In this document: piece after piece, positions 12,434 through 23,900 of the stretch
Layout: each line of letters begins with the position of its first letter
Position numbering within the stretch: position 1 is the stretch's first letter
NCBI RefSeq assembly: GCF_001039355.2
Contig: NW_019775630.1
Coordinates: 30,561-94,560, forward strand
DNA: 64,000 nt
From: Lingula anatina
Taxonomy: Eukaryota > Brachiopoda > Lingulata > Lingulida > Lingulidae
Direction: 5' to 3'
The notes under the pieces: generated by a model
Seen by the model: only the letters and a program-made list of their open reading frames with translations
Told to the model about the DNA's origin: nothing
The model's database searches: none
Made by a program: the position numbers and the translations under genes

Positions 12434-12505
12434 CTTTCAGCTGTGAACCCGTCCACGGTCAGGAAGCAGTGTGACAGTCTAACGGGGCGTCTCAACTCTT
12501 TTATC
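12434..12505 (-). promoter_or_regulatory. Gene B core promoter and noncoding first exon
   Basis: GATAAAAG TATA box (12498-12505) and noncoding exon ending at 12434 with donor GTAAGG, 72 bp apart, matching gene A. The conserved upstream element follows at 12537-12597. Confidence 0.65.
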
Positions 12506-12599
12506 CTCCTCTCCGACTTTTTCAAGTTAGACGAATGTTAATATTCACGATATTTATGCGCGTTATTCAATCGCTGATGATGTCTCTATGGCTGTCATA

Positions 12600-13407
12600 A
12601 GACAAACATGAACGGCTGACACCGATTTCAATTGTTAATTTCTCAGTAATTAATGCGGTTTTTTGAATAATGTGCTAATAATTTTAAATTATGGCTAACA
12701 AACAGGTGTCAGTAGTGTCATCCTTTTAATTTTATGAAATTATATCTCAAACAATATGACCTTATATTAAATTGAGCTCATTACCTGTTGTTTTAAGTTT
12801 TTTTTTCACATACAGAAAATAAATATGTTTATTAGTGAAACGTTGACTTAACCCGCAATGATGTGAAAATAAATGTCTCCAACAGTTTATCCGCCTTGCA
12901 GTTTATATGTTATGATATAATAGAAATGAAAACACCTACTTGTACTCCTACTTTATGTACTGCGACAGGCAGACTTCATAAACCAAATTTGAATTTTGTC
13001 ATTGCATATTGCATAAGGGCGAGGCAACAGGATATTTTGCTTTATGAATGACATTTATTATGATATAATTCAGTTTTTTTGACATTATATTATTTTTAGG
13101 CACATGAATTAAGCATTAACTCTTCAGTTGATTATTGTGTAAATCCACGATAACGCCCAATCTTTGAAAAGTACATGGCGATTTAAATTTGCATGGTACC
13201 TGTCTAGGAGTACCCGGTACACGCACACGCCCTCCTTATATTAAGCACATTGCGTGCATGCATGCGTGTGTGTGCGCGCGTGTGATAGCGAGAGATACAG
13301 ATAAAGAGAGAGAGGGATGCATGTGTGCGGGGGCACACGTGTGTTTGCACAAAAAGAAAATAGAGGAATGAGGATGGAGAGAAAGAGGTGTGTGTGTGTG
13401 TTTGTGA

Positions 13408-13463
<56 letters not shown>

Positions 13464-15133
13464 GCTGAGGGGGGCTGTGCCAAATATACACAATGACATT
13501 TTTTGTTAACCATATACAATAACATACAGCATTACTCGTCGCTCTTTTAAAGGATAGATACCTAGTTAGACAATATCAGGCTTAAATTTGCATCTATTCA
13601 AAGTGCTTCTTATAATTTTAACTAGTTCAATAATTGTCCCATCCTTAATTTGTTTTTGGTTTGGAAATAATAAGATGAAATCTGAAAATTGTAACATTTA
13701 TTCCGAAGCCATATCTTACATGACTTACAAAAAAAGCACCGCATCACAGATTTCCTCATTTCTATCATCTATTCAAATTTTGAATATGCACGCCTAAGCT
13801 CAATGTTATGCACCACAGCAATTTCCATAAATGTAAAAACGTCAGTAAAACTGAAAAGACTCCACCCAACTCACCAAGTCTGCACCTAATAAATTTGCAT
13901 CGGACTCTTTCCAAGAAAGGTGTCATACATCGTCCTAACTGCCGCTTACCGACATTATCTTATGCAAGCGGCGATGTATAAGTATAAAAACAGCCACGGA
14001 TCTGTTTTTAGTTTAATCGTCCCGTTCTGTCTTGGAAGCTTAACAGAGTCAGTCCAGACCATTAAGAGGGTTGATTTGTTCTCCTGTACACCATGTGACC
14101 CAACCCATGCCGCAAGTGCTCAATAAGGTTAGTATTTCGATTTTGAGAGACCTGGTCGTTTCTGTATTTCTTTCAAATAATATACATAAATTTTAATGAC
14201 TCTATCATCGGTGGTTACGGAACATTTGAGCCTGAGAAATCACGTTATCTGTATTGTTTGATTCATTTAAACGCTCTTAATTCTTTTGATAGAATCCAGA
14301 GTTTGCACGAACAAATTGATACTCCAGGTCTTTGAAGATATTATTTTTAAACGTATGAACAATATAGTGAACTCTGTAGTGAACTGTAAATGCACAACGT
14401 TGAGTTTTTTAAACTAGATTTTTGATAAGGAAGGGTTTGTTACTAGTTTAGACATAATACTGTAGTAAAACAGCAATTAACCGAAGGTAAACTCTTCAGA
14501 CTGCTAACTAGCGCTTCCTCTTTTTATTGTAAGCATGGGATTTTGTACAATTATGATAATAGTATTCTGAGTACCTTCAGAAATAGGGACATATCTGAAA
14601 ATTCCAATATATATTGCCGCCAAACATTATATGGTCACCTGCTTATATGTTAGTTCTATTATATTGAAGTGGTTGAAGGACAGAATGTCATAATGAAGAA
14701 ACATGCCTGCATATCAAAGTCTGTATTCACACATAATTACAAAATTGCTGCAGTTCAATATTTCTCGGGAAGGGACAAACGACACATGGAATTATAGGTG
14801 GCAGTGTGCTCAGGTTTATCACATTTTTTGCATTTTTTGCATTTTTTCCATTTTAATGAAGTGATTATCCTCAAAATTTCGTCATTATTTGCGAATAACT
14901 GGAGATGCCATAACCATGATGCAACTCCGATAACAACATTCTGCTCCGTTAGCAGAAGTTGACGTTTGTGCTTTATCTAGAGACCTGCAGCATAGTGTAA
15001 TGAAAACCATTCTAGATCCTTTGTTGTTTCTTAAAGTTTTCCTAAAAAGTTGTTAAGTAAGTATCACAAATATTGATAACACTATCCTTTATCGATTTAT
15101 GTATCCGTAATAATACATATCCATTTAACTTTC
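12600..15133. other. Spacer upstream of gene B
   Basis: Second copy of the 4735-7289 spacer, with small indels. It holds the GA/GT microsatellite (13255-13465), the plus-strand TATA element (13981-14127) and, from about 14820, relic intron 4 of pseudogene C. I see no protein gene. Confidence 0.6.
13981..14127 (+). promoter_or_regulatory. Plus-strand TATA box plus putative noncoding exon (second copy)
   Basis: GTATAAAAAC followed by an interval ending CAATAAG at donor GTTAGT, nearly identical to 6141-6286. Confidence 0.35.
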
Positions 15134-15317
15134 CTGCCGCGGCGCAATCACATACTAATGGGTCAAAGTAAAAGATAAGATGTCCACAGCCGTATGTTTG
15201 ATTTGCGTTTAGGTACCATACTTTGCTTTCTTCTCCTAGAATTTCTTGGAACCCCAAACCATAGCCAGTACAATTGTCTGAAATAAATGCAGCCACCGTT
15301 AATGAACATGTATAATA

Positions 15318-15356
<39 letters not shown>

Positions 15357-15575
15357 AACAGATATGATCTAATCTCCTCCACTTAAAACCGTATGTGACG
15401 TCATTGTACGTCACAGTGATAAAGTGTTTTCAAATTAATGCCCATTGTATGGCTATTTAACTAATTGAACGAATTAATTCTCAGATTGACTAATAAGCAA
15501 TTTAATGAAATGACATAAACTTACTCTTTCCAAGAGGCGGTTTTGCTTCTGTTGTAGTAGGTGGATCTGTTGGAT

Positions 15576-15693
15576 CTAATCTAATATAATATAATATAAT
15601 ATAATATAATATAATATAATATAATATAATATAATATAATATAATATATACCGTTGTAATATAATATAATATAATATGATATAATATAATATG
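15576..15693. repeat. (AATAT)n repeat in intron 2 of pseudogene C
   Basis: Two AATAT arrays split by TATACCGTTG, abutting the linker-exon acceptor. This is the longest example of the intron repeat shared by the family. Confidence 0.9.
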
Positions 15694-16495
15694 GATCAAT
15701 CACCCCGAGCAGGGATCACCACCAAGGTAAATGTAATAATAATCAAATGAAAAGATATGTGTCAAAATCTATAAAAAAATTGTTTCGTAATTGAATATCA
15801 TAAAAATCCATCACAATTTGACTCTCTTTAAAAAAAGTTAGAAAAGTCATATTTTTGTTGGCATTGGTTCAAATGCACTCGCTACCAGAGAGCAGTTTGA
15901 TGATGTCAACTTTTAATTTCCAATTTTATTCATTTATTTGTATATTTATATATATTTTTGCTATTAATTCCTCCATAGCAAATGGCCTGCAGAGAGAATA
16001 ATCAGAAAATTCACTATGTGGAACCAGTGAAACCTACGGAAGCCGAATGGTGTCATGTTAAAAAAATATCTCGAAACTTCAAAATACTACCTCAAAATTA
16101 CGAGATATTTTTTTAAAATATGACACCAGTCGGTTTCAGTAGAAACCATTTCTCTTTGTGATATAAACATATAGCACAAAGTGATACATACGCAAGGGGC
16201 ACTGTGGTTTCGTCCCAAGGGGGAGGTACTTCGCTCGACATTCAGGATCGGGCTGATTCTCACAGTTGAGACGGGTTCCTGGCCCGGTGCTGGTGGGGTT
16301 TCTACATATGCCAAGGATGCCCATAACGATCCGATAGCGCATTGTTTTAGGGTGACATTTTTCAGGAGGACGTTAGCGAAGTCGCACTGCCAGTAAAATG
16401 CGCAATCGAGATCTGTGACGTAGGCGACACCTTGTGAGACATCCGGTTTGTCAACCAGGCATCGTTTCTCGCTTCCTCTGGAAATATATATATAT

Positions 16496-16496
16496 A

Positions 16497-16549
<53 letters not shown>
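16496..16549. repeat. (AT)n microsatellite in intron 1 of pseudogene C
   Basis: More than twenty AT units beside the exon-2 acceptor; absent from the other copies. Confidence 0.9.
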
Positions 16550-16550
<1 letters not shown>

Positions 16551-17186
16551 CTTCATTGACTGTATTATAATATTACTTGGTAGCATGAAAAAGCGTTCTG
16601 CTCGTTTTGATGATCAATTTTTAAGCGAAAACGGCTTTTGCCAGCTAGTTCCCCAAAACTTACCTCTCGATAAATTAGGTTGAGCGTATGTGGCGCCCAC
16701 CAGCGCCAGGAACATGAATATGATCTTCATTGTGATCTGAAAACAATGTCATTTATTATTTAATGGTTTTCCTGTCTTCTCAGAAAACGAATTTTATTTT
16801 ATTTTATTCAGCAATCAAAGTATTTAAATATCGTATACATGTACTCATACTAAAAAGATAATCATGTGAAAGGCTGTCAAAGTTATGCATTAAATTTGCA
16901 GTATTCATCACTCTCTTTTTCATCCTCGTAATGAACTGAATACCAACTCAAATGATATCAGACCATGTTAATTGTCTCTTTCTTTACTAGTGAGGACATA
17001 TTGTCCAGGCTATATAAATGTTCCCGCACACCGGTTCCTAACCAGTAGAGGACAGTATCGACTTAACCCCCTTAACTCCTTCAACTCCCCATTCACTTGC
17101 ATCTTAAGAAATAGAGTGTAAACCTCAAAATAGATAACATTCTGGTCGACACCTCAAGTTGACTACACCAACTATTCCTCCTTAAC

Positions 17187-17251
17187 TTTCAGCTGTGAAC
17201 CCGTCCACGGTCAGGAAGCAGTGTGACACGGGGCGTCTCAACTCTTTTATC
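17187..17251 (-). promoter_or_regulatory. Degraded core promoter of pseudogene C
   Basis: The GATAAAAG TATA box (17244-17251) remains, but bases between it and the noncoding exon have been lost and the donor has changed from GGTAAGG to GTTAAGG. The conserved upstream element (17283-17342) is still recognisable. Confidence 0.5.
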
Positions 17252-17344
17252 CTCCTCTCCGACTTATTCAAGTAAGAAGAATGTTAATTTTCACAATATT
17301 TATGCGCGTTATTCAATCGCTGATGATGTCTCTATGGCTGTCAA

Positions 17345-17837
17345 AAGACAAACAAGGGCGGTTGACACCACTTCCAGTCGTTAATTCCAAAGTAATAAAT
17401 ACAGTATCTTCCAAAAATATCTTTTTCATTTGGGCATATCCTAGCAGGTGAACAATCAGGAGTCAATGGTGTTTAAAAATCATATCATATCTTAAATGTT
17501 ATGCCCTAAAATGTTCATGTAGAGAATATTAAAATAAGTGAATCATTTATTTTTTCCCGTTAATCATTACTAACCTCGTTATACAGTACACACTGCAGTA
17601 TTAATTGATGATATATTAAATATGAAAATGCGTGCTCAAACGAAATGTATTGCGACAGGCAGATTTCACTAAACAAATGTGAAATTGTGTGTTCTATATT
17701 ACATATTGAATTTATTATGCTATAATTCAAATTTTTGACGCTAATTATAAATGCACAAGTCTGGCCAGTTGTTTATTGTGTAATTATCATACGCCCTAAA
17801 AAGAAGAGCGCAATTTAAATTTGTATGGAATCTCTAC

Positions 17838-17882
<45 letters not shown>

Positions 17883-18950
17883 TTTATTAACGTCTCACAT
17901 TTTAAATAAATAAAACCCACCCTACTTAGGGTTATGAGAGACTAAAACCCGTGCTACTGCATTTAAAATTCATAGAAGTTCATTAAAATTGTAACTTATC
18001 AATAAAACACGTAAGTACCTCCTTATTGGTTGATTCATTTAAAACGTTCTTAATTCTTTTGATATAGAATCCAAAGTTTGCGCTAATAATTTATTATTTC
18101 GTTGTGAATTGATACGTTGGGTCTTCAAAGATAATTCACTTTTAATGCCTGAACAGTAAAGAATATAATTTAGCTGTTGATGCACAGCGTTCAGTCTCGT
18201 ATCTTACAGGTCTTGATGAGGAAGATTTTGTTACTGGCTTTGGCAAGCCATAAATAGGAGCAATTACCTAGAGGCATGATTCTGGTTGCCTTTCATCTGA
18301 TAACTTTCTTTAAGTTGCTAACTTGCGCTCCCACATTGCTGTGGGGTTTATGCACCCAAAGCTTGGGGCAGGGGAGGCAAGTGCTTGTGCAATATTACAG
18401 CTAGACTCGTCTCAAGTGGCTCTTGAGTAACTCCTCATTTTAATTAACAACTTAGCTGGTTTTATGTGTGCTTATAAACAGGAGTTGGAAAAGACATATT
18501 GACATGTCAAGTTATAAAGATTATTTGATTTATTTTGAATAGGCCTACATCAACTGATAGATAGATAGATTAATTTAAAAGTAAAAGGAAAACATCAATA
18601 AAGGGTATGATAAATATTTCAAGCTAATTTATTTAAGGTAAAAAGGTAAAATGCATTGAGTATTCACTAAATTCAAGTGAATTTTGGTCTTTTATGCTAA
18701 AACCCCCTTTGAAATTACCGGTGAACGGCTGAAGGGAGGAACATCAGCTGTTCCAATGACAATCCCTGTCCCATTCATTGTAAGCAAATTCTGTACATTG
18801 TTGTTGTTTTTTTTACTTCGTTTGCGTGATTAATTAATCAACGTCTGTTCTCATATGAAAGCCCAATAATATTCACAGCCTCAAGCTCGTCATTTTTCAA
18901 CAGAAATTTGAAACATTGTTTCTTGTTTAGGTATGGGGTGAGAAGCGATT
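17345..18950. other. Spacer upstream of pseudogene C
   Basis: Contains the family-wide spacer block (TGCGACAGGCAGATT... near 17650, TTTAAATTTGTATGGA near 17815). An (AAT)n array at 17838-17881 and unrelated sequence replace the segment that carries the plus-strand TATA element in other spacers; homology resumes near 18020. No gene seen. Confidence 0.5.
17838..17881. repeat. (AAT)n microsatellite
   Basis: About fourteen AAT units followed by ATTTTATTAACGTCTCAC, similar to the (AAT)n-ATTTATT...CGTCTCAG motif at 30176-30240. Such tails often mark 3' ends of short retroelements; that reading is tentative. Confidence 0.7.
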
Positions 18951-19486
18951 CGGGGGTTGATTGATGAGTAGTGAGCCTCATATAGAAGGGGTACACATTT
19001 TACAAGTATTTTTCTTTATTTTTCAACATAGTCTCCTTGAGTATCTATACACTTTTGCCAGCGAGTTTTGAGAGCCTCTATGCCACTTTTATAGAAGCCC
19101 TTCTCTTGGCCGTTCAGAAACCCCTCCACTTCACGTATGACGTCATTATCTGACACAAAGTGAGTACCTGAAATGGCCTTTTTCAATTTGGGAAATAGAT
19201 AATAGTCAGAGGGAGCAAGATCAGGCGAATAAGGTGGATGTTCTATCAGTTCAAAGCCACACTCGTTGATTGCAGCCATGGCAACGACAGACTTGTGAGC
19301 AGGGGCATTTTGCAAAAGTCACTTGCCTTGCTTATTTGAGAGTGCTACCTCGTCGACATAAACTAACCAAATTACACCAAACTTCGGCTACACACCTTTA
19401 AATAGTCAGAGAATAGAAGGGCTGAAAAGGGATATCCCTGCTTAACCCCTTCCACACGAGGCTCACTACTTATCAATCAACCCTCG
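18951..19486 (-). mobile_element. Mariner-type DNA transposon, internally deleted
   Basis: Inverted ends are visible: CGGGGGTTGATTGATGAGTA at 18951 and, as reverse complement at the right end, CGAGGGTTGATTGATAAGTA, followed by TA (19487-19488). The minus frame 19016-19315 encodes the C-terminal part of a mariner transposase: NAPAHKS, then HPPYSPDLAPSDYYLFPKLK holding the third catalytic Asp. The Asp normally preceding NAPAHKS is Gln here, and the N-terminal DNA-binding half is missing, so it is a dead, non-autonomous relic. It inserted in the spacer between C and D. Confidence 0.85.
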
Positions 19487-20425
19487 TATGTTCACAGTTT
19501 CAACTAACGGGCCAGGGAAACCTGATCGTTTTTGTATTTAGATGTAATTAATACTCGATCTTTCAATTGCCATTTTAAAATCTAAGATGGCCTCAAAATG
19601 TGTTTCATATGGCAAACCCAGACGTGTAAGTGCTATAGCCATAGGTATATTTTACTCAATTTGACAAATAGTTATCGCTCATGTCATAGTCTGCAGGTGA
19701 CCAGGAGATGCAAGGCATGGTGTAATTATTATTAGTTTTCAGTATCAGTTTGAGTTTAGGTTGCGTTATCTATCACAGAACATTGCTGTTTTGTTCACAT
19801 TTGTTTTATTTCATCTTAGAAATGGGTGGTAATTTTACGGAAAAGCGAGATATGGAGATGGCAGTGGAAAAGTTGGATGAAAAAATTGAACTGTTATTGC
19901 AGGAACAAAGCACGGCGTAAGATATGGCAGGGTCTTCAGGAACAGGGTATTATATGGCAAAGTCTGCAAGTAAAAACTACAGGGTTACACCATAAAACGC
20001 ACACAGCTACTGTGCGAATTTTGCGAAAATTGAAAAAAATAATTATAAATAAAAGTGTACAAAATTTTCAGCATCAGTGTATTAATAAAGAAGACCGTTC
20101 CTGCAGCTTGTGGATGATGAATTTTATAATATTGTTTAGAGTGTACATACAGGTTTTCTATTTACGTACATTAACTGTTCGCAATTCTTAATACTGTTTT
20201 TCCACTTCTTCACATATCCAATTAGAAATAATTTTGTACTTTTACGAGAAAACAAAGTATTGTATTGGCAGTGGAAAAGCTGGATGAAATATCTGAAATA
20301 TTCATTGGATGACTGGAATTTCCCCTATTAGACGACATCAACAAAAACAAATTGGTTCTGAATCTACTGGGGTGGGTGCCGCCGAACAAAGCCAACCTCT
20401 CCTCTCTCTCTCTCTCTCTCTCCCT

Positions 20426-20460
<35 letters not shown>

Positions 20461-20635
20461 ATTGAATACATGAAAAGGAAATCGATGGAAACGAGCAATT
20501 TTTTAAACAACTAGATTTTTCTCTCACTCTCTGTTTTTTTCTCTCTTTCTCCCTCTATCTCTTAAACACACACTGCACAAAAATAATTAATAAACAATAA
20601 ACAATTCAAAAATACATTTTGAAATGCTTCTAAAG
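19487..20635. other. 3' flank of gene D
   Basis: No supported gene. The segment TTTTACGGAAAAGCGAG...GGAAAAGTTGGATGAA (about 19835-19880) partly recurs at 20235-20290, suggesting an old local duplication. A (TC)n(AC)n microsatellite lies at 20400-20458. Much of this matches the 3' flanks of E and F. Confidence 0.45.
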
Positions 20636-20641
20636 TTTATT
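20636..20641 (-). terminator. Polyadenylation signal of gene D
   Basis: AATAAA on minus (plus TTTATT) about 270 bp past the stop. The surrounding GAATAAACTTTAGAAGCAT is kept at E (31909-31914) and F (40303-40308), which supports use. Confidence 0.6.
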
Positions 20642-20909
20642 CACAATCTGCGTTTAACACAGGCTGTTATGTTTATTGTACTACGTTCAAAAGTTAAGAC
20701 ATCATAATTGAAAAGATCTTTCCAGCAACAAGAAACGTGTCAAACACGACCGCGTTTTTTTCAGGAATCCAGTTCTACATCCGATTATTAAAAATCATCA
20801 TTGGAACTTATGAGTCCTATTATAAATAGATGTTCTTTCCGCGGAACGAGATTATCACCGCTTCTCGCTTTGCTGGGGGCCTGTCGTCATCATCGATAGC
20901 AACCAATAA

Positions 20910-23900
20910 TTACCACTGCGGTCCAATGTAATCAAGGCGGATATCGGCCTCTACATCATCATCATTATCATACAATTTGTCGGTAAAGTAGAGCTGAAAA
21001 CAAATAAATACATGTTAAAGAAAAGGAAACATGTGCATATCCTACTGTTTATATTTGGATTTATTCATCGGCTTTAGTTGGGTTTGTGCAAATTATCAAA
21101 CTCCTTTCAGGAATTGTTCGTTGTTGCAAAAAAAAAAAAAAAAAAAAANNNNAAAAAAAAAAAAAAAAAAAAAAAAAATCCTGATAACGCAATACGCAAT
21201 ACCTTCCAACAATTCATGAATCAGTTCATAGTTTATTTTTTTTAAAGTACATGCACTTATTGTAATAATGCGAGTCACATCACATATGAAGAGCTGTTAC
21301 CCTTTAACCTCGGAAGAATATACAAATAAAATAAAAATAAATAAATAAATAAATCTCGTCACTGTTGTATTTTATCTCGCTTCGCCCGCGGAAAGTTTTG
21401 ATCTGTGTTTCCACCCTACACCCGCCATTCCTTAGCAAAGCCAATTAAGGGTCTGAAAGTGACTTAATGGCCAGTGTATACTCACCAGACAAATGTTGCC
21501 AGAATAGCTTCCTGGGAGACCTGGCTTGTTGTAATCTGATGGCACGTAACCGACGAAGAGAGGTTGTTGTGGTAAACAAACGATAGACCATATAAAATCG
21601 TTGTCGGGATCTGAAATAACATGTTGAAACGTATATGACAAATATGAGGCTTCGTTAGCAGCATACCCACAGAGCAGAAAATATTTATTATTATTATTAT
21701 TATTAATATTGTTATTATGAGCAATTTCTTAGTATTTGAGCAGCTTCACTAATTAATTAGATATCACTTTTGAGTTATAACTGAATTGTTAAAGCTTATT
21801 TACCTTCTAGTACTTGAGCAGAGTCCTGGTACACGATGCCATCGTCAATTAGGGTAAGAGTTAAGACTTTACCGTCCCATCTCAAGATCACGAGTGCATA
21901 TCCAGCTGGTGGTGCCTGAAATAATACACACCGTACTAATGCACAGTTTTCTATTAATTACTAAATCAGTGATTTACCTAGGAGGTTTAATCATCTCTTT
22001 ATTTACTTAATTATTTGTTGTTTAATATATGCGTGTACGCAATGTTTTTATGGTGTTCATAATGCTTTTTTTGCGCTACCAGTGACTAACTGAAATAAAT
22101 GTACTCCCATGAAATTATGACTCCTGGTCTGAGATTGTAAAGTCCCAACCATGACAAAGTTGAAAAGATCGCGTCTGCATTACAGATAAGAGATGGCAAT
22201 CGGCACAGCTAATTACAACTTTGCTAATTAAATGATTAAAATTGTAAAAGGAACAACAAAAACATATAACACAATTCAATAAATAAAATATTTAAATAAA
22301 CGTACAGTAACTGAGACAGACAGAGTCTGCTGCTCGCCCAAGGGGTTCTGGACTACTACAGACGCTGAGACTTCATCACCATTTATGAAGATGGAAAAGC
22401 ACTCGTACAGGATTACGGCATTCTGGGACCCATCTCTGGAAATCACAACAGCAGATACCCAGCTCGACCTAGGACGCATGTTTTTAAAGTATGGAATTTG
22501 AAGTCCGCCTTGAAAAGAAAACACCAAAGTGTAGTAATGGGTTGGATTGAAAATCAATGCAAAGGTCAAAATAGGTATACTATATTTGTACAAGGACTAT
22601 AATATAGCATAGTATAATATAGTTCAAGTAGTAAAATAAATAAATAAATTAGTTGATTAGTAACGAGCTAAACCTGTCACTAATAATTAAATGAACAAAA
22701 TGATATCTAAATAAATAAATAGAGACATCTTTTTACCTGATCCGTTAAACTCGGCGCATCCTGGCTCTATTACCGACAAACCTACTGTGCCCACTGGTTC
22801 ATTGGCGGCGTAAATTCTGTTGTTGTCCGAGTTCAAGTTCACATCAAAATTCCACCGACCTGGAAACTCAGCTGAAATGATAGTAGAAGTAACACATATG
22901 AAAACATGGAGAAAATGACCAATTTTTTTATGAAATCACACATCAATCTTTATATACCTTCAATTCACTTCTTCACTATTAATCATCCGAACAAATGACG
23001 CAGAGTTTAATTCAAACTAAACAAGAAAGCGATTTAAAGCAATTTCTCCAACGCAACACAATAAGATTTTTTTAATATTAGGAGACATGAATTCAGATAA
23101 AATTTTCTTCTTTCCCTTTTAATGAGGTGAATATCTTCAAATTTTATCAAATTTTGTGAAAAATAGAGATACAATGTTCATGATGCAATTCCGATAACAA
23201 CAATCTGATATTTGTGTATTTTGAATAGTGTTTAATGTTAAATGAATACCAGTTCCAATTCTTTGCTGTCCCCCCTCCCTTAAAATGAAAAACTGTAAAG
23301 GTAGTTATGCTCCAATATTGATAATACTACTGTATATCCTTAATCAATTTATTACTCGTTGAAATACAAATTTATAGAACTTACGCTTTCCGTCACAAAT
23401 ACATTTGTCAAAGTTAAAGATAAGATGTCCACAGTCAACAGTTTGATTCGCGTTCAGGTACCATACTTTGCTTTCTTCCCCTATAATTTCTTGGTATGCC
23501 AATTTCTGAGGCATGAGTGTACACTTCTCTGAAATTAAGGATATATCACTTTTAAAAATTGAAAAATAATCCGCCTATACTTACAGACACCATATACCGG
23601 GTATGCATAACACTAATACATTGAATTAGTATCAAACAGAAGGGGGGGGGGAGAAGTTCCTCAGTTAGATTCTTACGAGACGTCACGGACAAAATTTAGA
23701 GTTATCAAGGCGCAGGTGTGACAGGCATAGTAGTCCAATAGGGACCGTAGTCCGTTCCCCATAACATTGCCAGCTAGGTGACATTCGTCCCATATACTAA
23801 CACCAATACTCCGACAAACCTTTTCTGTACTTATCATATGGAACCTCGGACTTCCAATCCTAGAACTACCATCCTTGTCCCACATGGCAATGTTTCAAAG

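Larger units (their letters stand above)
15134..16730 (-). pseudogene. Pseudogene C: truncated PIF-like family member
   Basis: Four exons survive on minus: 16664-16730 (signal peptide MKIIFMFLALVGATYA), 16192-16475 (chitin-binding module), 15525-15575 (linker) and 15134-15277 (second Cys module). Several lesions are visible. Exon 2 stays in frame only with an acceptor 2 bases downstream of the family site. A deletion of about 7 nt after GQEPV (near 16270) shifts the frame, so the expected NCENQPDPEC appears in another frame. The donor after exon 4 is GA, not GT. All LamG exons and the terminal exon are missing, and relic intron 4 runs straight into the spacer. The promoter is altered too: the TATA-to-donor interval is 65 bp and the donor reads GTTAAG. 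Almost certainly nonfunctional. Confidence 0.85.

Noticed and set aside
16181-16396. Plus-strand 71-residue frame
   Set aside because: Antisense shadow of the pseudogene C chitin-binding exon.
19826-20191. Plus-strand frame of 121 residues in the D 3' flank
   Set aside because: Basic, low-complexity sequence with no recognisable motif; homologous flank at E and F does not keep the frame.
23673-23885. Minus-strand frames in intron 3 of D, with a similar one at 35036-35254 in E
   Set aside because: They share WDEC-like words because the introns are homologous, but frames are not conserved and splice sites are missing.
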